A stretch of DNA of 64,000 nucleotides from Nemophila menziesii (taxonomy: Eukaryota; Streptophyta; Magnoliopsida; Boraginales; Hydrophyllaceae): positions 992,001 to 1,056,000 of the forward strand of contig JARWIR010000051.1 in NCBI GenBank assembly GCA_029959085.1, read 5' to 3'. The notes under the pieces are model-generated. The model ran no database searches, was not told the origin of the DNA, and saw nothing but the letters and a program-made list of their open reading frames with translations. The translations under genes and the position numbers were made by a program. Position 1 is the first letter of the stretch. Each line of letters opens with the position of its first letter. Shown piece by piece: positions 33,894 to 47,035 of this stretch.

Positions 33894-35417
33894 TGGTGTC
33901 GTCTAGGGTGTGATAAAAATAAGATATAAATAATGCAACTAACACCCTAACCTAAACACGTTACTCATTGCAAGTATCACAGGTCGTATGCAAGTTTTAT
34001 GATAAATAAAGATTCGTTCTCAGGGACTTAGTGTGTTATACGAATGAGTAAACTGAATAGCATAGTAATTAATAATTAAAGGAAAGAAAATAAATAAATA
34101 TGATTGATGAGGAGATTAATGATTAACTAAATTAAACTAAAGACAATAAAATAAATATGAGAGAATAAGATAAGAAAGTATAGCTCAGGTTTTGCTACTA
34201 TGCACTAATCCTTCTACTTCTTCTACTAGTTCATAAGGGTGATTATAGCTCTTAGATAAGTAGTCAGGATTCTATATTCCTCTCAACCCCCTTCCGGGTG
34301 GACTTAAGAGGCGACCTAACAATTACCAGGGGACTTAAATAATGTGGTCCTACGCCACTAGGTTCTTAGATGAGACGATCTTGCGCAATGATCGGTGATT
34401 AAATAACAAACCCTAATGACTATCTAGTTAGGCAAGCCCTTCAGGATCACTACCACACACTAGACGCTTATGTGATGTTTAAATAATTAGACACCCTTCC
34501 GGGTGACCATCTAACTACTATTAAGACTATCGTAACATGATCAACATTAAGACATGTAATAAGTCAAAGCACATAAAAAAATATATGGTTAAGAAGATAG
34601 AATCAATTTATAATAGTTTTCCCAAACAACTTAGAAAGAAGAAAATATAATTCAAAGATTATACATATGCAAAACCCAAGCTATGGGAAAATTAGTTCAT
34701 ACCAGAAAGAAATAAACTAAAATAAAGATACATACTGTCAACTTGCTCTCTTGAATGAATTCTAATGATGAATAAATTTAAGGAATAATTGTGGGAGGCA
34801 AGGACTAAGTTAGGGCTTAAAACTGAGCAAGAACATGTTTAAAATAGTTAAAGGGTGTATTTATATGTGTTTAGGAAGCCCTAGTTTGGATTTATTGGAT
34901 TAGAAGGCAAGCAATTGGACTCCTTTTCCAAATCATGTTCGTTTCCTAAAATATAGGAGTAGGGGAAAACTGCTGATGTCTTGTTTCAGTCGTAACTTAT
35001 TCGTTATTGCTTTGATTTTCTGGGTCGAAAAAATATACACTTTTCCTTCAGACCGCTCCTCCGAATTCCCAACCGATTTTAAGTTATCTTCACTTTAGTC
35101 GACGTGGCTGCAGAATTTCAGAATTACTTGGCAACTTTTCCTTTCCTATTTTATCTCTATTTCCTTTTATCTCCAATTTCCATCCATATATTCTTTCCTT
35201 ATCTATTTAGAATTGATTTGGTATATAATTAATTACCGTATATCTTTAAAGCTCCACATTAGCAAACAACTTAAACCAAATATGCTCTAAAATTATATAT
35301 CATCAAATCAAGACAAGAAATAGGAAAATAAGAATAAAAATATAATATTAACTGACCAAATACACCTAAAATGATGTCTCCAACCTAGATTAGTTCATCT
35401 CAAATAGGGAGACATCA
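33894..35417 (-). repeat. 3' LTR of the deleted Athila-type element
   Basis: 1524 bases. In minus orientation it begins TGATGTCTCCCTATTTGAG and ends CGACACCA. It shares long blocks with the other LTR, such as GGTCCTACGCCACTAGGTTC and CTTCTACTTCTTCTACTAG. Confidence 0.88.
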
Positions 35418-36116
35418 AGACGCCCAACTCAAAGTTGTATCGTCCCGATACAATAAAGATAAAAACAAATGGAAGTCTCTAAATACACACCTAAGTTAAT
35501 TAAGCACAATGGAAAGAAGATAGCAGAATATATAGAATAGACTCAAAGCAACTACTCAGAAAATTTCATGTAATGATATTTACAAACTATAATTACCTGC
35601 ACACCTTTCATATCCACAATCAACACAGCTTGAATTCAAGATTAGATTAGCTTCGCAATGTAAGAAGGAGAGGTTCTTTACTCAGTTTACCAAGGAGGCT
35701 ATAGATTGTTCATAGAACTTCACTAGTATCCAAAGATCCACTTAACTATTCTCTAACGGCCCAATCACTTCTAGATCACATATCAAATAATCATAAGGTC
35801 TTTAAGGTTGTAATATTGGATTAGGGACGGTATGATAGTATATTTGGATAATTTAGAGTGAGCTTTTGGCTCTCTCCTCACTAGCCATCAACGAATCTCC
35901 CTAGAGCTTGAGTTACTCTCATAAAAAATTTCTCACTCAACCCAATTATTTTGATGCACTAATTAGCATTCCCTATAACCCAATTAAAGCATAAAGATGT
36001 TCACAAAAAAATTCTACTTTGCCTGTCCAAATATATATATTCTTTTCATATCAATTTTTTTTGTATAGCTGTGACTCTTTTTTTGATGTTGAGATATCAT
36101 GCTATTTCTTTTTCTC

Positions 36117-36220
<104 letters not shown>

Positions 36221-36743
36221 TTTTCATTTACTCTTACCCCGCCAAAGGGTTACAATATAATAAACCTGTGAATCATCATCAAAGTATAAAACACAATTAA
36301 TAAGCTCAAAAATCCCAACCCAGTAATACTTCCCATAATGGTGGACCCCCACCCCAAACTCAAGCTCTAAAATAATTGTCTATGCATCGCGATTCGAGTG
36401 TGGGTCATATGAAAAAGTCCTAAAATCTAAAGGGATATGGCTTATAATGTGGCTGAAAAAAAGGCTTTAGAAAGGCTAGAAGGGGTTGAGAAGGATATAA
36501 AATATAATAAATGGATAACAAGCTAAAAGGCAACAAGGGGCTTATGAAATAACCGCCTTAATCACTTTCTAAACTATTCAATTTCCTCATTCTCTTACCT
36601 TTAGCACGTTCATCAAATGGGTTTATCAACTAGCTTGGATTCACGGCCTACACACCCCTCAAGGTGCCCTGAGATCGAACATACTTCTATCGCATTAATA
36701 GCTAATCTTTTCTTTACTATCAATGTGTGTTTCCTGCAAATAC

Positions 36744-38070
36744 TCAAAGCATACAAAATAAAATAGCACGACTCGAAAAAGACTCTAAAAATAAATTGAA
36801 ATAAGAAGATAAAGCATATACAAAAATGGTAAGGAAGAAAGAAAACATACTCTCGAGGCTATTGCCTCGCTTATCAACATCCAAGATAGGATTTACTGGA
36901 TCTTTATTTAATTGCTCCAGGAGTGTCATGATGTGCACTTGATTAGCTTTGATTTGTTCCACATCATCGGCCAAGAAAGTTTGAGCTTCTTCGACTTTAT
37001 TCAATCGCTCCTCTACCTTTTCTCTCCAAATACGATCCTCTTCCTCTTTTGTGAGTTTTGTAATACCCGTTCCTCTCAAAATTGTCTTGATCCAAGCATT
37101 ATCAATATTATTACTCATCTTATACCATAGTTTCTCTTCTTCACCTGGAATCACATTTTCTTTTCGTACAAGACACGTGATCATAGTAGGATATGTAAAT
37201 TAAATAATGAAGTTAGAGATCGAAAATAGCATCACCTCCTCAAATATCAACTGTGCCACATCTACTTCTTCCCCCTTATAATACAATTCTGAAAGATTGC
37301 GTTCTTCTTAGGTACATCCGAAGTTCTCGTGTTTCCAGAGGCATTAGGTGTAAGAAAATTGTGTAAAACTCTTGTATCTGCTTGGATATATTTGTAAGGC
37401 CAAGGTTCTTTCAACTCTCACTTATGCGATTTCACTTTCTTCTTATCTAATACATGCTCAAAAAGTTGATTCCAATCGAAATCTTAATATTTTCCACCGC
37501 TTCTCTAAACTTACATGGGCCGACCAATTTCTTGAACTCGAAGTGGTTTCTAATCTCTTCAACTGTAAAAGGAACTAACTTTCCTCTAACTTGAACACAA
37601 CCTTCACTATCTCGGCTAAAGAGGCCTAACTAGAAATCGAAAACTAACTCTAAACATAAATTCGATCTTCGCAACATGAATGTAGACCAACCCAATCTAT
37701 CTCCCATATCTAAGAATATCTTGTACTCACCTTCTCCAACTTCTTTTTCAAGTACTCTCTCATAAGCAAAAGTTAGTTCATGTACTTGTTTCTTCGCAGA
37801 ACCTAACAAGGCCTTTGAAGCTTCATTCATCTTGGGCATAGGACTCTCTATTTGTAGAGGTTGTGGCGTCTTCCTTATGAAAGTTGAAACCTTTTTACTC
37901 TTTGAATTTACCACAACTAGCTTTCCTCTATTCTTTTGACCTGTTTTTCTCTTTATACTGGAACTTGAACTTTTCTCGATTGATTTCTTTTCAATAGAAC
38001 CCAGTACCTTACTTTGATTCTTCTTCATCTCCCTAACAGTAGATAATGTTTCTGTTCTTTTTTTTTTCAT
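36744..38070 (-). pseudogene. Env-like/ORF region remnant of the deleted element
   Basis: After the pol remnant, two open stretches follow. The first, 38070-37630, starts MKKKRTETLSTVREMKK and is lysine/serine-rich, with KALLGSAKKQVHELTFAYER. The second, 37184-36744, contains KLWYKMSNNIDNAWIKTILR and a coiled-coil-like RVEERLNKVEE-type stretch. The position after integrase suits the extra ORF of Athila-type elements, of unknown function. Stops between them indicate decay. Confidence 0.5.
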
Positions 38071-38940
38071 CTTGATTGACCTCCAACTCAAATCTTTTGA
38101 AAACTCTTGAAAATTGTAACCCTTGATTTTAGGTTGAACAAGCTTAATTTGGGTTAGGAAAGGTGTTGTGATGATGAATCTCTATATGGGTAGGATGAAC
38201 TCTTGCTTGATTGGTATGGATCTAAGAATTTTTTGGGTGAAATTTGGAAATTTAGGCTTTTGATTCTTGGATTCTAGGTGTTTTGATATGATATGGTTGA
38301 TTGAATCTTCTTTATAATGATGTGGGGAAAGGATTAATTATGAAATTATGGTGATTGGATAGTGTTTTGAGGTTTGTTGAAGGTTTGTTGAAGCTTTAAT
38401 GGATTTGGGAGAGGTTTGGGGATAAAAGAGAGGCTTAAGGATTGAGAAATTCGTGTATAAACTAACCTTCTCTTTGTAATCCTGCTTATAACCTTTTCTG
38501 TTTGGATCTGGCGGCGGGCTGTGGTGCACCGGAGCTGCGGTGCGGCGTACCGGACTCAAGGGTTTCCCAGACTGTGGGCGCGAATGGAGACACGGTTTTT
38601 GCTCTCTTTGCTCGGCATTGGACCATATATCTGAACCGTCACCACGGTTTTTCTCGTGCGGTGCACCGGACCTCTCCTCCGGTATACCAGATCGATGGTT
38701 TGGTTTTTCACCAAATTTTCGTATTTCTTTCACTAACTCAATTTTTTAAGTACCTGAACATCAAAAACACTAATACCTTTCTCAATAATGCAATATCAAC
38801 TAAAAACAACTAAACTAAACAAAATTAAAGACATAAAAACATAAAAAAAAATTGCGGGTTGTCTCTCGTACAACACTTTTATTTAACGTCTTTCAAAGTT
38901 GGACGCGTTACCTCTATCAAGATTTCCGTATATAACCTCC

Positions 38941-39735
38941 CTAGCAACGAGTAAGGTTATGGACGTCTACTAACCTTCGTTTAATGCCCCTGTTTAGCCT
39001 GATCTCTATCACCTTAGCCGAAACATTTTTAGTGACTATGAATGGTCCCATCCACAAATCTTTGTGACTTCGTGGCCTATTCTCGGGTTTGCGGGCTTTC
39101 CATACAAATTCATGGCCGAACCCAAACTCACTCATTGGTCTAGTATCCACAGGTTTTGCGTGGAGTTCTTTAGGGACACGATAATGTGGAAGGTTGTGAA
39201 TGACAGGAACTGTGGGATCTAACTTCCTTGGTTTCTTACCCCAGACATAGAATGTCTTAGATATGTTTTTAGCACGAAGGGTAAATGTTCCCTCCTAGAA
39301 GTCGATTATGCTTTGACTTGTGGCAAAAAACGACCTTCCAAGTAATTGACACCTGCTTATCTGCATCATAATCAAGAATAACAAAGTCAGTAAGGATGGT
39401 GATATTACCTGTTCGGGCCTGAATTTGATGTTTTGGATCTCTGGAGGACAATAACCTAAAGGCGGACTCGAAAAGGTGCTCCCAAGCCTGGGAGATCTTG
39501 TTCTTGTCTGTTATTATTCATGTTATCTCCTATCGGTGGTACTTGAGCATTAAGTGGTGGATCACGAGGGGCTGCTGGTTGACGTTGATCCTCATTCTAA
39601 TTGATATTAAGATTAGCATTACCCCCTAGCGGTGGCACTTCGTCTTCTTGTAGTGCCATTGCTCTTCTTTGTTCTCTTGCTTCTCTCAAGTGTCTGTTAT
39701 AAGCTGTGAAACTCCTCTCGGGGTTCTCGAGCATA
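38941..39735 (-). pseudogene. Gag N-terminus joined to protease and integrase C-terminal remnants
   Basis: From an ATG at 39735 the minus strand encodes a gag-like start (MLENPERSFTAYNRHLREAR) with a proline-rich PPLGGN stretch and a stop. It is followed within 300 bases by a protease-like piece DFVILDYDADKQV and GTFTLRAKNISKTFYVWGKK. Then comes an integrase C-terminal piece (LWMGPFIVTKNVSAKVIEI, then LVDVHNL) with a stop near 38941. In complete Athila-type elements several kilobases of pol separate these last two. Frames are interrupted, so no product is expected. Confidence 0.7.
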
Positions 39736-39849
39736 AACCGAAAACCTGAAAGAGACTAAAACAAACTAAAAGCGTAAAACTAGAAAAATAAAATAACTAA
39801 AAACTACTACTACTAAAAATAAATAACCCACACGCTAACGAGACACAAG

Positions 39850-39867
39850 TCCCTGGCAGCGGCGCCG
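39850..39867 (-). other. Primer-binding site, tRNA-Asp type
   Basis: The minus strand reads CGGCGCCGCTGCCAGGGA, six bases inside the 5' LTR. It matches 15 of 18 bases of TGGCGCCGTTGCCGGGGA, the site used by Athila-type elements. Confidence 0.8.
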
Positions 39868-39873
39868 AAAACT

Positions 39874-41425
39874 TGGTGTCGGCTAAGGTGTGATAAAAAT
39901 AAGATATAAATAATGCAACTAACACCCTAGCCTAAACACTTTAATCATTGCAAGTATCACAGGTCGTATGCAAGTTTTAATGATAAATAAAGCTTCGTTC
40001 CCAGAGGCTTAGTGTGTTATACGAATGTGTAAACAGAATAGTGTAGTAATTAATAATTAAAGGCAAGAAAATAAATAAATATGATTGATGAGGAGATTAA
40101 TTATTAACTAAATTAAACTAAAGACAATAAAATAAATACGAGAGAATAAGATAAGAATGTATAGCTCAGGTTTTGCTAGTATGCACTAATTCTTCTACTT
40201 CTTCTACTAGTTCATAAGGGTAATAATAGCTCTTAGATAAGTAGCCAGGATTCTATATTCCTCTCAAACCCCTTCCGGGTGGACTTAAGAGGCGACCTAA
40301 CTATTACCAAGGGACTTAAATAAGGTGGTCCTACGCCACTAGGTTCTTAGATGAGACGGTCCTGCGCAATAATCGGTGATTAAATAACAAACCCTAATGA
40401 CTATCTAGTTAGGAAAGCCCTTCCAGATCACTACCGCACACTAGACGCCTATGTGATGTTTCAATAATTAGACCCCGTTCCGGGTTACCATCTAATTACT
40501 ATTATGACTATCCTGACGTGATAAACTTAAGAATGGAAATAAGTCAAAGCACATAAAACAAATATATGGTTAAGAAGCTAGAATCAATTTAAAATAGTTT
40601 TCCCAAACAAACTAGATAGAAGAAATAGAATTCAAAGATTATACATATTCAAAACCCAAGCTATGGTAAAATTAGTTCATACTAGAAAGAAATAAACTAA
40701 AATAAAGATACATACTGTCAACTTACTCTCTTGAATGACTTCTAATGATGAATAAATTTTAGGACTATTTGTGGGAGGCAAGGACTAAGCTAGGGCTTAG
40801 AACTAAGTAAGGACATGTTTACAATAGTTAAAAAGTGTATTTATAGGTGTTTAGGAAGCCTTAGTTCGGATTTATTGGAGTAGAAGGCAAGCAATTGGAC
40901 TCCTTTTCCAAATCAAATTCGTTTCCTAAAATATAGAAGAAGGAAAACTGTTGCTGTTTTTTTTGTCGTAACTTCTTCGCTATTGCTCCAATTTTCTCCC
41001 TATTTGAATCGAAACGACCGTGTCGAAAAGATCTACACATTTCCTTCAGGCCGCTTCTCCAAATTCGCAGATGATTTTAAGTAATCTTTACTTTAGAGGA
41101 CGTGGCTACAGAATTTCAGATTTACTTGACAACTTTTCCTTTCCTATTTTATCTCAACCCTCTTTTATCTCCAATTTTCATCCATATAATCTTTTATTAT
41201 CTATTTATAATTGATTTGGCATCTAATTAATTACCATATATCTTTAAAGTTTCACATTAGCAAAAAAATTAAACCAAATATGCTCTAAAAAATAACAATT
41301 CATCAAATCAAGACAAAAAATAGGAAAATACAAAAATACGAATAAAAATTTAATATTAATTGACCAAATACACCTAAAATGATGTCTCCAACCTAGATTA
41401 ATTCATCACAAATAGGGAGACATCA
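39874..41425 (-). repeat. 5' LTR of the deleted Athila-type element
   Basis: 1552 bases. In minus orientation it begins TGATGTCTCCCTATTTGTG and ends GCCGACACCA, directly followed by AGTTTT and the primer-binding site. Confidence 0.88.
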
Positions 41426-41430
41426 ATTAT

Positions 41431-42015
41431 TAACATGGCTTAGGGACGGTATGGTATATTTAGATAATGAAAAGTTAGCTTTTGGCTCTCTCCTCACATT
41501 CCATCAACGAATCGCCCTAGAGATCGAGTTTCACTCGAAGATGTTCTTACTCAACCCAATTTTTGATGCTTTAATTTGCATCCCCAAATAACCCAAGTAA
41601 AACCTTTTCATGATGATTACATAACAAAATTCCTCTTTGTTGGTCCAAATCTTTTCAATCTTTGTCATATTTGATAGCTAGCTATGACTCTCTTTTTAAT
41701 GTGAAATAACATGTACTTTTTCATATATATTTTTCTTTTCAATATATCTTTTTTTCTCATTTACTTTTACCCCAACAAAGGCTTATAATACTAAACTCAT
41801 AATCATCAATAATAATATCACAATTAAAATCAAATTCCCCATCCCAATGTTTCCCAATGAGTAAACCCACCACCCCAAGCTCAAGCTCTAAAACAACTTG
41901 TCTCAGGTTTTGCGATTCGAGTACGGATCATATGGATAAGTCCTATAAACTAAGGGGTATGGCTTGTAGCGTGGTTAATAAAAGGTTTTAGAAAGGCTCA
42001 GAGGGTCATAAACGG

Positions 42016-42092
<77 letters not shown>

Positions 42093-43010
42093 CATATAAA
42101 GGGTGAGAAAGCTAAAAAGGCTTCAAGTGACTTCAATATGAAGGAACTGCCTTATTCACTTTTCTAACTACCAGATTTTGTTACTTTTTCACTATTACTT
42201 CACAAGCAAGCGGGTTTTCAACTAATTTCAAACCTCACTTTCTACACACCAATTAACTCTCTTTAAGTTCCAACTTGACACTTCTTACGCATTGCTCATT
42301 AATCTTCCCTATCTTTTACATCCTGTTTTCATACATGCATACTAAACATATTTGTGACATCGTTAAAAAACATACTACTTACTATCATTGACTTAATTAA
42401 AGTATGCTCAATAGATACATTCACAATATTCTATGCCAATTGTAACCCTAAAATTTTTAAATTTTATGCAAAAATAAAAGGAAGATGAGGACAACGAATT
42501 CCCACCCCTAACCTCAAAAGTGAGCCGTGTCCCCACGACTCGAAAAAGACGAAAAAAACCATAAAATTTAAACTAACACAAATATTTCACATAAATAAAT
42601 GATAGGGAAGAAAGAAAACATACTCTTCGAGGCTATTGCCTCGCAAGATTAATACCCAGGATAGGGTGCACTGATTTTCTTGTATGTAGACTTCTAGTAT
42701 CACCAATTTTGCATTCTCGTACCTCCTCTTATGCTCCATCTCTATCAATAACACTCTAGAAATCTCTTATTTTTCATCTTCTCCAACTTCTTTTTCGAAT
42801 ACTTTCTCATGTGATTGCGTTTGTCCAGAAATCTTTGTTTTGGCAACAACTACTTGCGTCCCAAAAGCTTTGATCATCTCTGATATAGGAATCTTTGATT
42901 AGCAGAGGTATTGGCATCTTCTGCTCCCTAATCACAATTTCATGCTTTTTAGGATTTGAATTCACCATAAATTGGTTCCTCTCTAATTGCTTGACTCGAA
43001 TTATCCTTCT
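41431..43010 (-). mobile_element. Older internal fragment of the same Athila-type family
   Basis: It aligns by eye with 35815-37900 of the deleted element. TTAGGGACGGTATG and GGCTCTCTCCTCAC near 41445-41500 match 35822-35885. GAAGAAAGAAAACATACTCT and GAGGCTATTGCCTCG near 42608-42650 match 36835-36870. CTTCTCCAACTTCTTTTTC near 42780 matches 37730. No LTR is attached on the right. It contains an (AAT)n microsatellite. Confidence 0.7.
42017..42094. repeat. (AAT)n microsatellite
   Basis: About 26 AAT trinucleotides with one AATGAT interruption, within the older Athila-type internal fragment. Confidence 0.95.
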
Positions 43011-43054
43011 CGATTTTTAGAAGCACTGGACCAAAGATGCAAGTTTGTCGATTT

Positions 43055-43147
43055 TGCATTGAATATTAAGACCTTACCAAATGCTACCTACAACGGGTTT
43101 GTATTGTATGTTGCATTGAATATTAAGACCTTACCAAATGCTACCTA
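43055..43147. repeat. Direct repeat of 37 bases, two copies
   Basis: TTGCATTGAATATTAAGACC followed by TTACCAAATGCTACCTAC occurs at about 43055-43091 and 43111-43147. The reading frames over it (42987-43214) merely repeat ALNIKTLPNATY and show no known domain. Confidence 0.8.
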
Positions 43148-43149
43148 CT

Positions 43150-44669
43150 CTTTCCTCTATCTTCCGTCGGCCCAAAATATCCTATCTAGTTTGTTTTTGT
43201 TGTCGACAATGTGATCGAAGTAGAAAGAGCCGTCTTAGGCAGACTTCTTGTTCAACTAACGCAACATTGCATTAGCATATACGTAACTTATTTCTGCACA
43301 CCGTATCCTATCCAGGACGTTATACAAGTCCTTCTTAACAAACCCAATATTAGCATACTCGGTTACCTCCGACTTAAAAACATCCATATTCTAGTTAGTG
43401 CTTATCCTATAACACGCATGGAGAGGGCTTGATTAAGATGTGGGTCATCGACTTTCGGCATAGGAGTATGACTATAGCCAAGTTCTACTTTAGTAACCCT
43501 GTAATGAGAAAGTTATGAGTTCCATAGTATTCTGATAGATGTCGGACATTTACATCTAGTCATGGCCTGGTGTTCTATTTGCCTTCCTTACATTTGTATA
43601 TATTGGTTAGTCCAGATACCTTGATTTGAACACAAAAATAACCTACACAAAATAATTTTTTCTTTCTTCCTGATATTATTCTTCCTTATACTAAAACCTT
43701 AACCCTACCATAAATATTGAAGAACTCATATGCTTCTTCATCATTGTTGACACTCAATAGCATGTAATCATCCACTAAAATTTTACAATGACTCAATTGT
43801 ATCTTTGAATCTATTCATCCTACCTATATATCATAAATTATTAATAGTATAACGATTTGATTTTTTCAGTTCAGACTTCTCTTTATAGCATGGAAAACTA
43901 ATATTAAATTTATAGCATATATTTTTCGGATTCGACTTCTATTAATAAGTAAAATTTGAAATTAATCTTATTTTAAAAATAAAAAACATAAGCAAAAAAG
44001 CGAATTAGAAATTCTAAAATCAAATTAATGTTTTGCAAAAGAATATTCAAACATAAATACTAATATTTAATTCTCAATAACTTTTTTTTGTATATTTCAA
44101 TTATTAAAGTGTGCCAACATTTATTACTATATTTTTCAAAATTATTTATAGAAAAATATACTAGACTTGGGCTACTAAACTAGAAACTACTTGGACCACT
44201 ATACTTATACTACTAACATTTCGATCAAAATAATATAATTTGGTCTCATAAATTTATTCGGCTAGTATTTTGGGCTATTTACTACTCTAACAAAAAGGAA
44301 TTATTTGGATCTAAAATAATTCATCTAAATTTGGCCTATTAGTATAAATTTTAGCTTATACTCTAATAACTATTTTAAATATAACAAAGAACGAAAACTA
44401 ATTCATCACATGTAAATCTAAAGTTTTAAAAATTCACTATTTGTACTTTATTTTACATAAACATTATTTTTATCACAAGATCACATTAATTATGTTATTT
44501 TTATCACATATCATTAGCGTTACCATACCAAAACTTAATATAATACCCAAAATTTCCTTACATAACTATTATACCCTAAAAATTTCAAACAGTATATAAA
44601 TAGCAAAATTAGTATTAAAGTAACTAATTACCATTTAATGTAATAATTAGTTCAATATTGATTCTAAAT
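43150..44669. other. AT-rich, no recognisable gene
   Basis: The first 500 bases are less AT-rich and may be very old retroelement coding debris. I cannot assign it. The remainder is low-complexity AT-rich sequence. Confidence 0.4.
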
Positions 44670-44865
44670 ATGGTATAAACAAACTAACTGGGTTAGCTCA
44701 ATTGGTAGGACCTTACTATTTATTCAAACATTTAAAGAAAGATACAGGGTTTGAATCACCTCTATGAACATGAATTACTAGGGAATATGCATGTGGGATT
44801 AGTCATGGTACGTATAAACTCGCCTGGACTACCCACATACAAAAAAATGGTATAAACAAATTAAC
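44670..44865 (+). mobile_element. tRNA-derived SINE with 19-bp TSD
   Basis: The SINE is 44689-44846 (158 bases). ATGGTATAAACAAACTAAC at 44670-44688 and ATGGTATAAACAAATTAAC at 44847-44865 differ at one position. Box A (TTAGCTCAATTGGTAGGAC) and box B (GGGTTTGAATC) of an RNA polymerase III promoter are visible. The body ends CTGGACTACCCACATAC plus an A run. It cannot be a functional tRNA because box spacing and the arms do not fold as one. Confidence 0.9.
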
Positions 44866-46431
44866 AAATAATTTTTGAAATTATTAATTTAAATACACAC
44901 CAGATAATTGATTATGCTTCAACAAATCTTCTACCTTGCAAAATCTAACAATAAGCTCTAGTATATATATTTTTTTAAAGTTTGAAGAGTGACCTATGTA
45001 TTTATAGAGTATTTATTCAATTTAAGTAGTTGAAAAAACATTTAATTTTGTGCTAAATTTAGTATTTAACCTCAACTAAAAATATTGTGTCAATATCACA
45101 TCACATTTATTTTACTTACTATTTACTAATAATAATTCAACAAATACATTTATATATATATAAACACTTACATATTATTAAACGTAATGTATTTTTCAAT
45201 TATATAATTCATATTTGCAATATTAACTATCATTTATTATTATTAAAAATTTCATACAAAATTAATCTTACAAATTTCACATTTTAAAATCTACTAAACA
45301 TATTTTTTAATTAAATTTATATTTTATACATTTTTTATTTCTTATTTTTACATACTTTGGTTTTATTTTAAATAAACAACATGACAAATGGCAAAGAACG
45401 TACATTACTATTGCATAACCAATAAATACATGATATGTGACATAAAAAATAATTTATCAAAACAAACCTAAATGAAAAACTAATTTTTTTAATATTATAT
45501 TACCTTTATAATAATATTATCCCATAAGGGGTCCACAAATGTCATTAATGGATTAAATTCCAATTAATATAAAATATACCTTTTTCAAATTTTGATTGGT
45601 TAACACATATACGTGGTGCTTTTTTATCTGTCAGTATACCCTATCACTTTTATGGCAAATTGGCTTTCTCACACAAAATAATTTTTCCCTCAAAATATCC
45701 TGCACTACTTTATAACTTACTCTATATAGCTACCAAGGCTTACATTTGGTGTTATACTTTAAAATAAGAGGGATCTGATAAGTTCTTGTGTTAACGCTTT
45801 TATCTCCATTACAATTCCAACAAAAAATTTATGTTCTCAGATTGCACGTTATATTGGATAACGTTCGTGTAAGTCAACATTTCAGAGGATTCTTGTATTC
45901 CATTACAATAATATGGGACAAATTCTTAATTCTTATTAAATAACTCATTTGTGTTCTTATGAGCTAGAAACACAATCAGATGTACAAGTAACAATAAAAT
46001 CACAATTGTTGGAAAATTTTCGGCTAACACTAACCTTGAATTATGTATCTCAAGGAATTGTTTTAAAGTTTCATTTGTCAATTCAGATCAAATTATTACT
46101 AAGGTTACAATTGATAACATGGTGTGTTTAGGATAAATAGAGAATGCCAACCTAAACAGATTGCAAAGTGATTTCTTATATAATTTGTGTATGATTGAAA
46201 AATCCAATAGGACATGCACGTTGTGTCTTTCTCTTAATAGTTTTTCTCTATTTATATTTAATGACTCGTAGACATAGAGTTTATAATATCTAACATTGCT
46301 CAGTAATTAAATAGTTTTAGCAGATTTTGTAAAATGGGAGAAAGCTTAACCAAAACATACAAGAATGAAATCGATATTAGGCAAGAGACTATTTGAAAAT
46401 TAATCACCATTATATAAAAAGCATTAATTTT
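44866..46431. other. AT-rich intergenic, no recognisable gene
   Basis: Short open frames at 45087-45287 and 45949-46131 have AT-driven composition and no domain. The last part should contain the 3' untranslated region of the cysteine-rich peptide gene. Confidence 0.4.
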
Positions 46432-46775
46432 CTATTGACACAAATAAATACAGCTCCCCTTTAAACAATTATGAATTACGCAACCAGGCTGAGCAGGGCA
46501 ATCATCTTTGGTATTGCATCCCCCAACAGCTAAACGACTTTTCGGTGGACTGCAACGACAAATTCCCCTATAACAAAGTGGTCCCCCAAAATCGCAAGAA
46601 TTGGGATTACAATCAGATGCAGAATTACAAGGCTTTTCCACAAATCCTGTTGTCACTTCCAAACCTGATAACGATTACTATTAGTAAAATTATTCTTGCA
46701 ATACATCTATGTTAATGAATGTAGGTTATATAATACTGAGTTATAACAACATTTGTATCAGAGCTCTAAAATTTC

Positions 46776-46828
<53 letters not shown>

Positions 46829-47022
46829 CACTTATATGGAAAATCAAGACCTTCTGCAACAGCTGACACGATTCCAAAATAAAACATATATAAAAAACAA
46901 TGATAAAGATATGATCATATGAAGAAGTAGGAATGTAGAGAAGAAAACAGCATTGAGTAATTACCTAACGCCATAATAAAAAATATTACTGTAAGAATAG
47001 ATTTTGCGGATGTGTTTTCCAT
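46432..47022 (-). CDS. Secreted cysteine-rich peptide, 12 Cys in two repeats (defensin/NCR-like)
   Basis: Two exons: 47022-46965 (58 nt, ATG to G/GTAATT) and 46664-46432 (after TATCAG), with a 300-bp intron between them. The phase joins cleanly to give 96 residues. Exon 1 encodes most of a signal peptide (MENTSAKSILTVIFFIMALG). Exon 2 encodes the mature part with 12 cysteines in two similar halves: C-x5-C-x4-C-x6-C-x4-C-x-C and C-x5-C-x5-C-x4-C-x4-C-x3-C. A signal exon followed by one mature exon is the usual plan of plant defensin-like and nodule cysteine-rich peptide genes. The product should be secreted or enter the endomembrane system, probably with six disulphides. Antimicrobial, signalling or inhibitor roles are all possible; I do not recognise an exact family. 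A TATA box lies about 85 bases upstream. The intron holds an AT microsatellite. Confidence 0.78.
46779..46830. repeat. (AT)n microsatellite in the intron of the cysteine-rich peptide gene
   Basis: About 20 TA dinucleotides followed by GTATATATATATAC, inside the 46665-46964 intron. Such tracts vary in length between individuals. Confidence 0.9.
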
Positions 47023-47035
47023 ATCTTTTAATGGT

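Noticed and set aside
43150..43450. Possible gypsy RNase H remnant near 43200-43400
   Set aside because: Only loose resemblance in shifting frames; I could not find the catalytic or flanking motifs.
44689..44780. Possible tRNA gene (box A and box B present)
   Set aside because: Arms do not pair as a tRNA, and the unit is bounded by a 19-base target duplication with an A tail, so it is a SINE.
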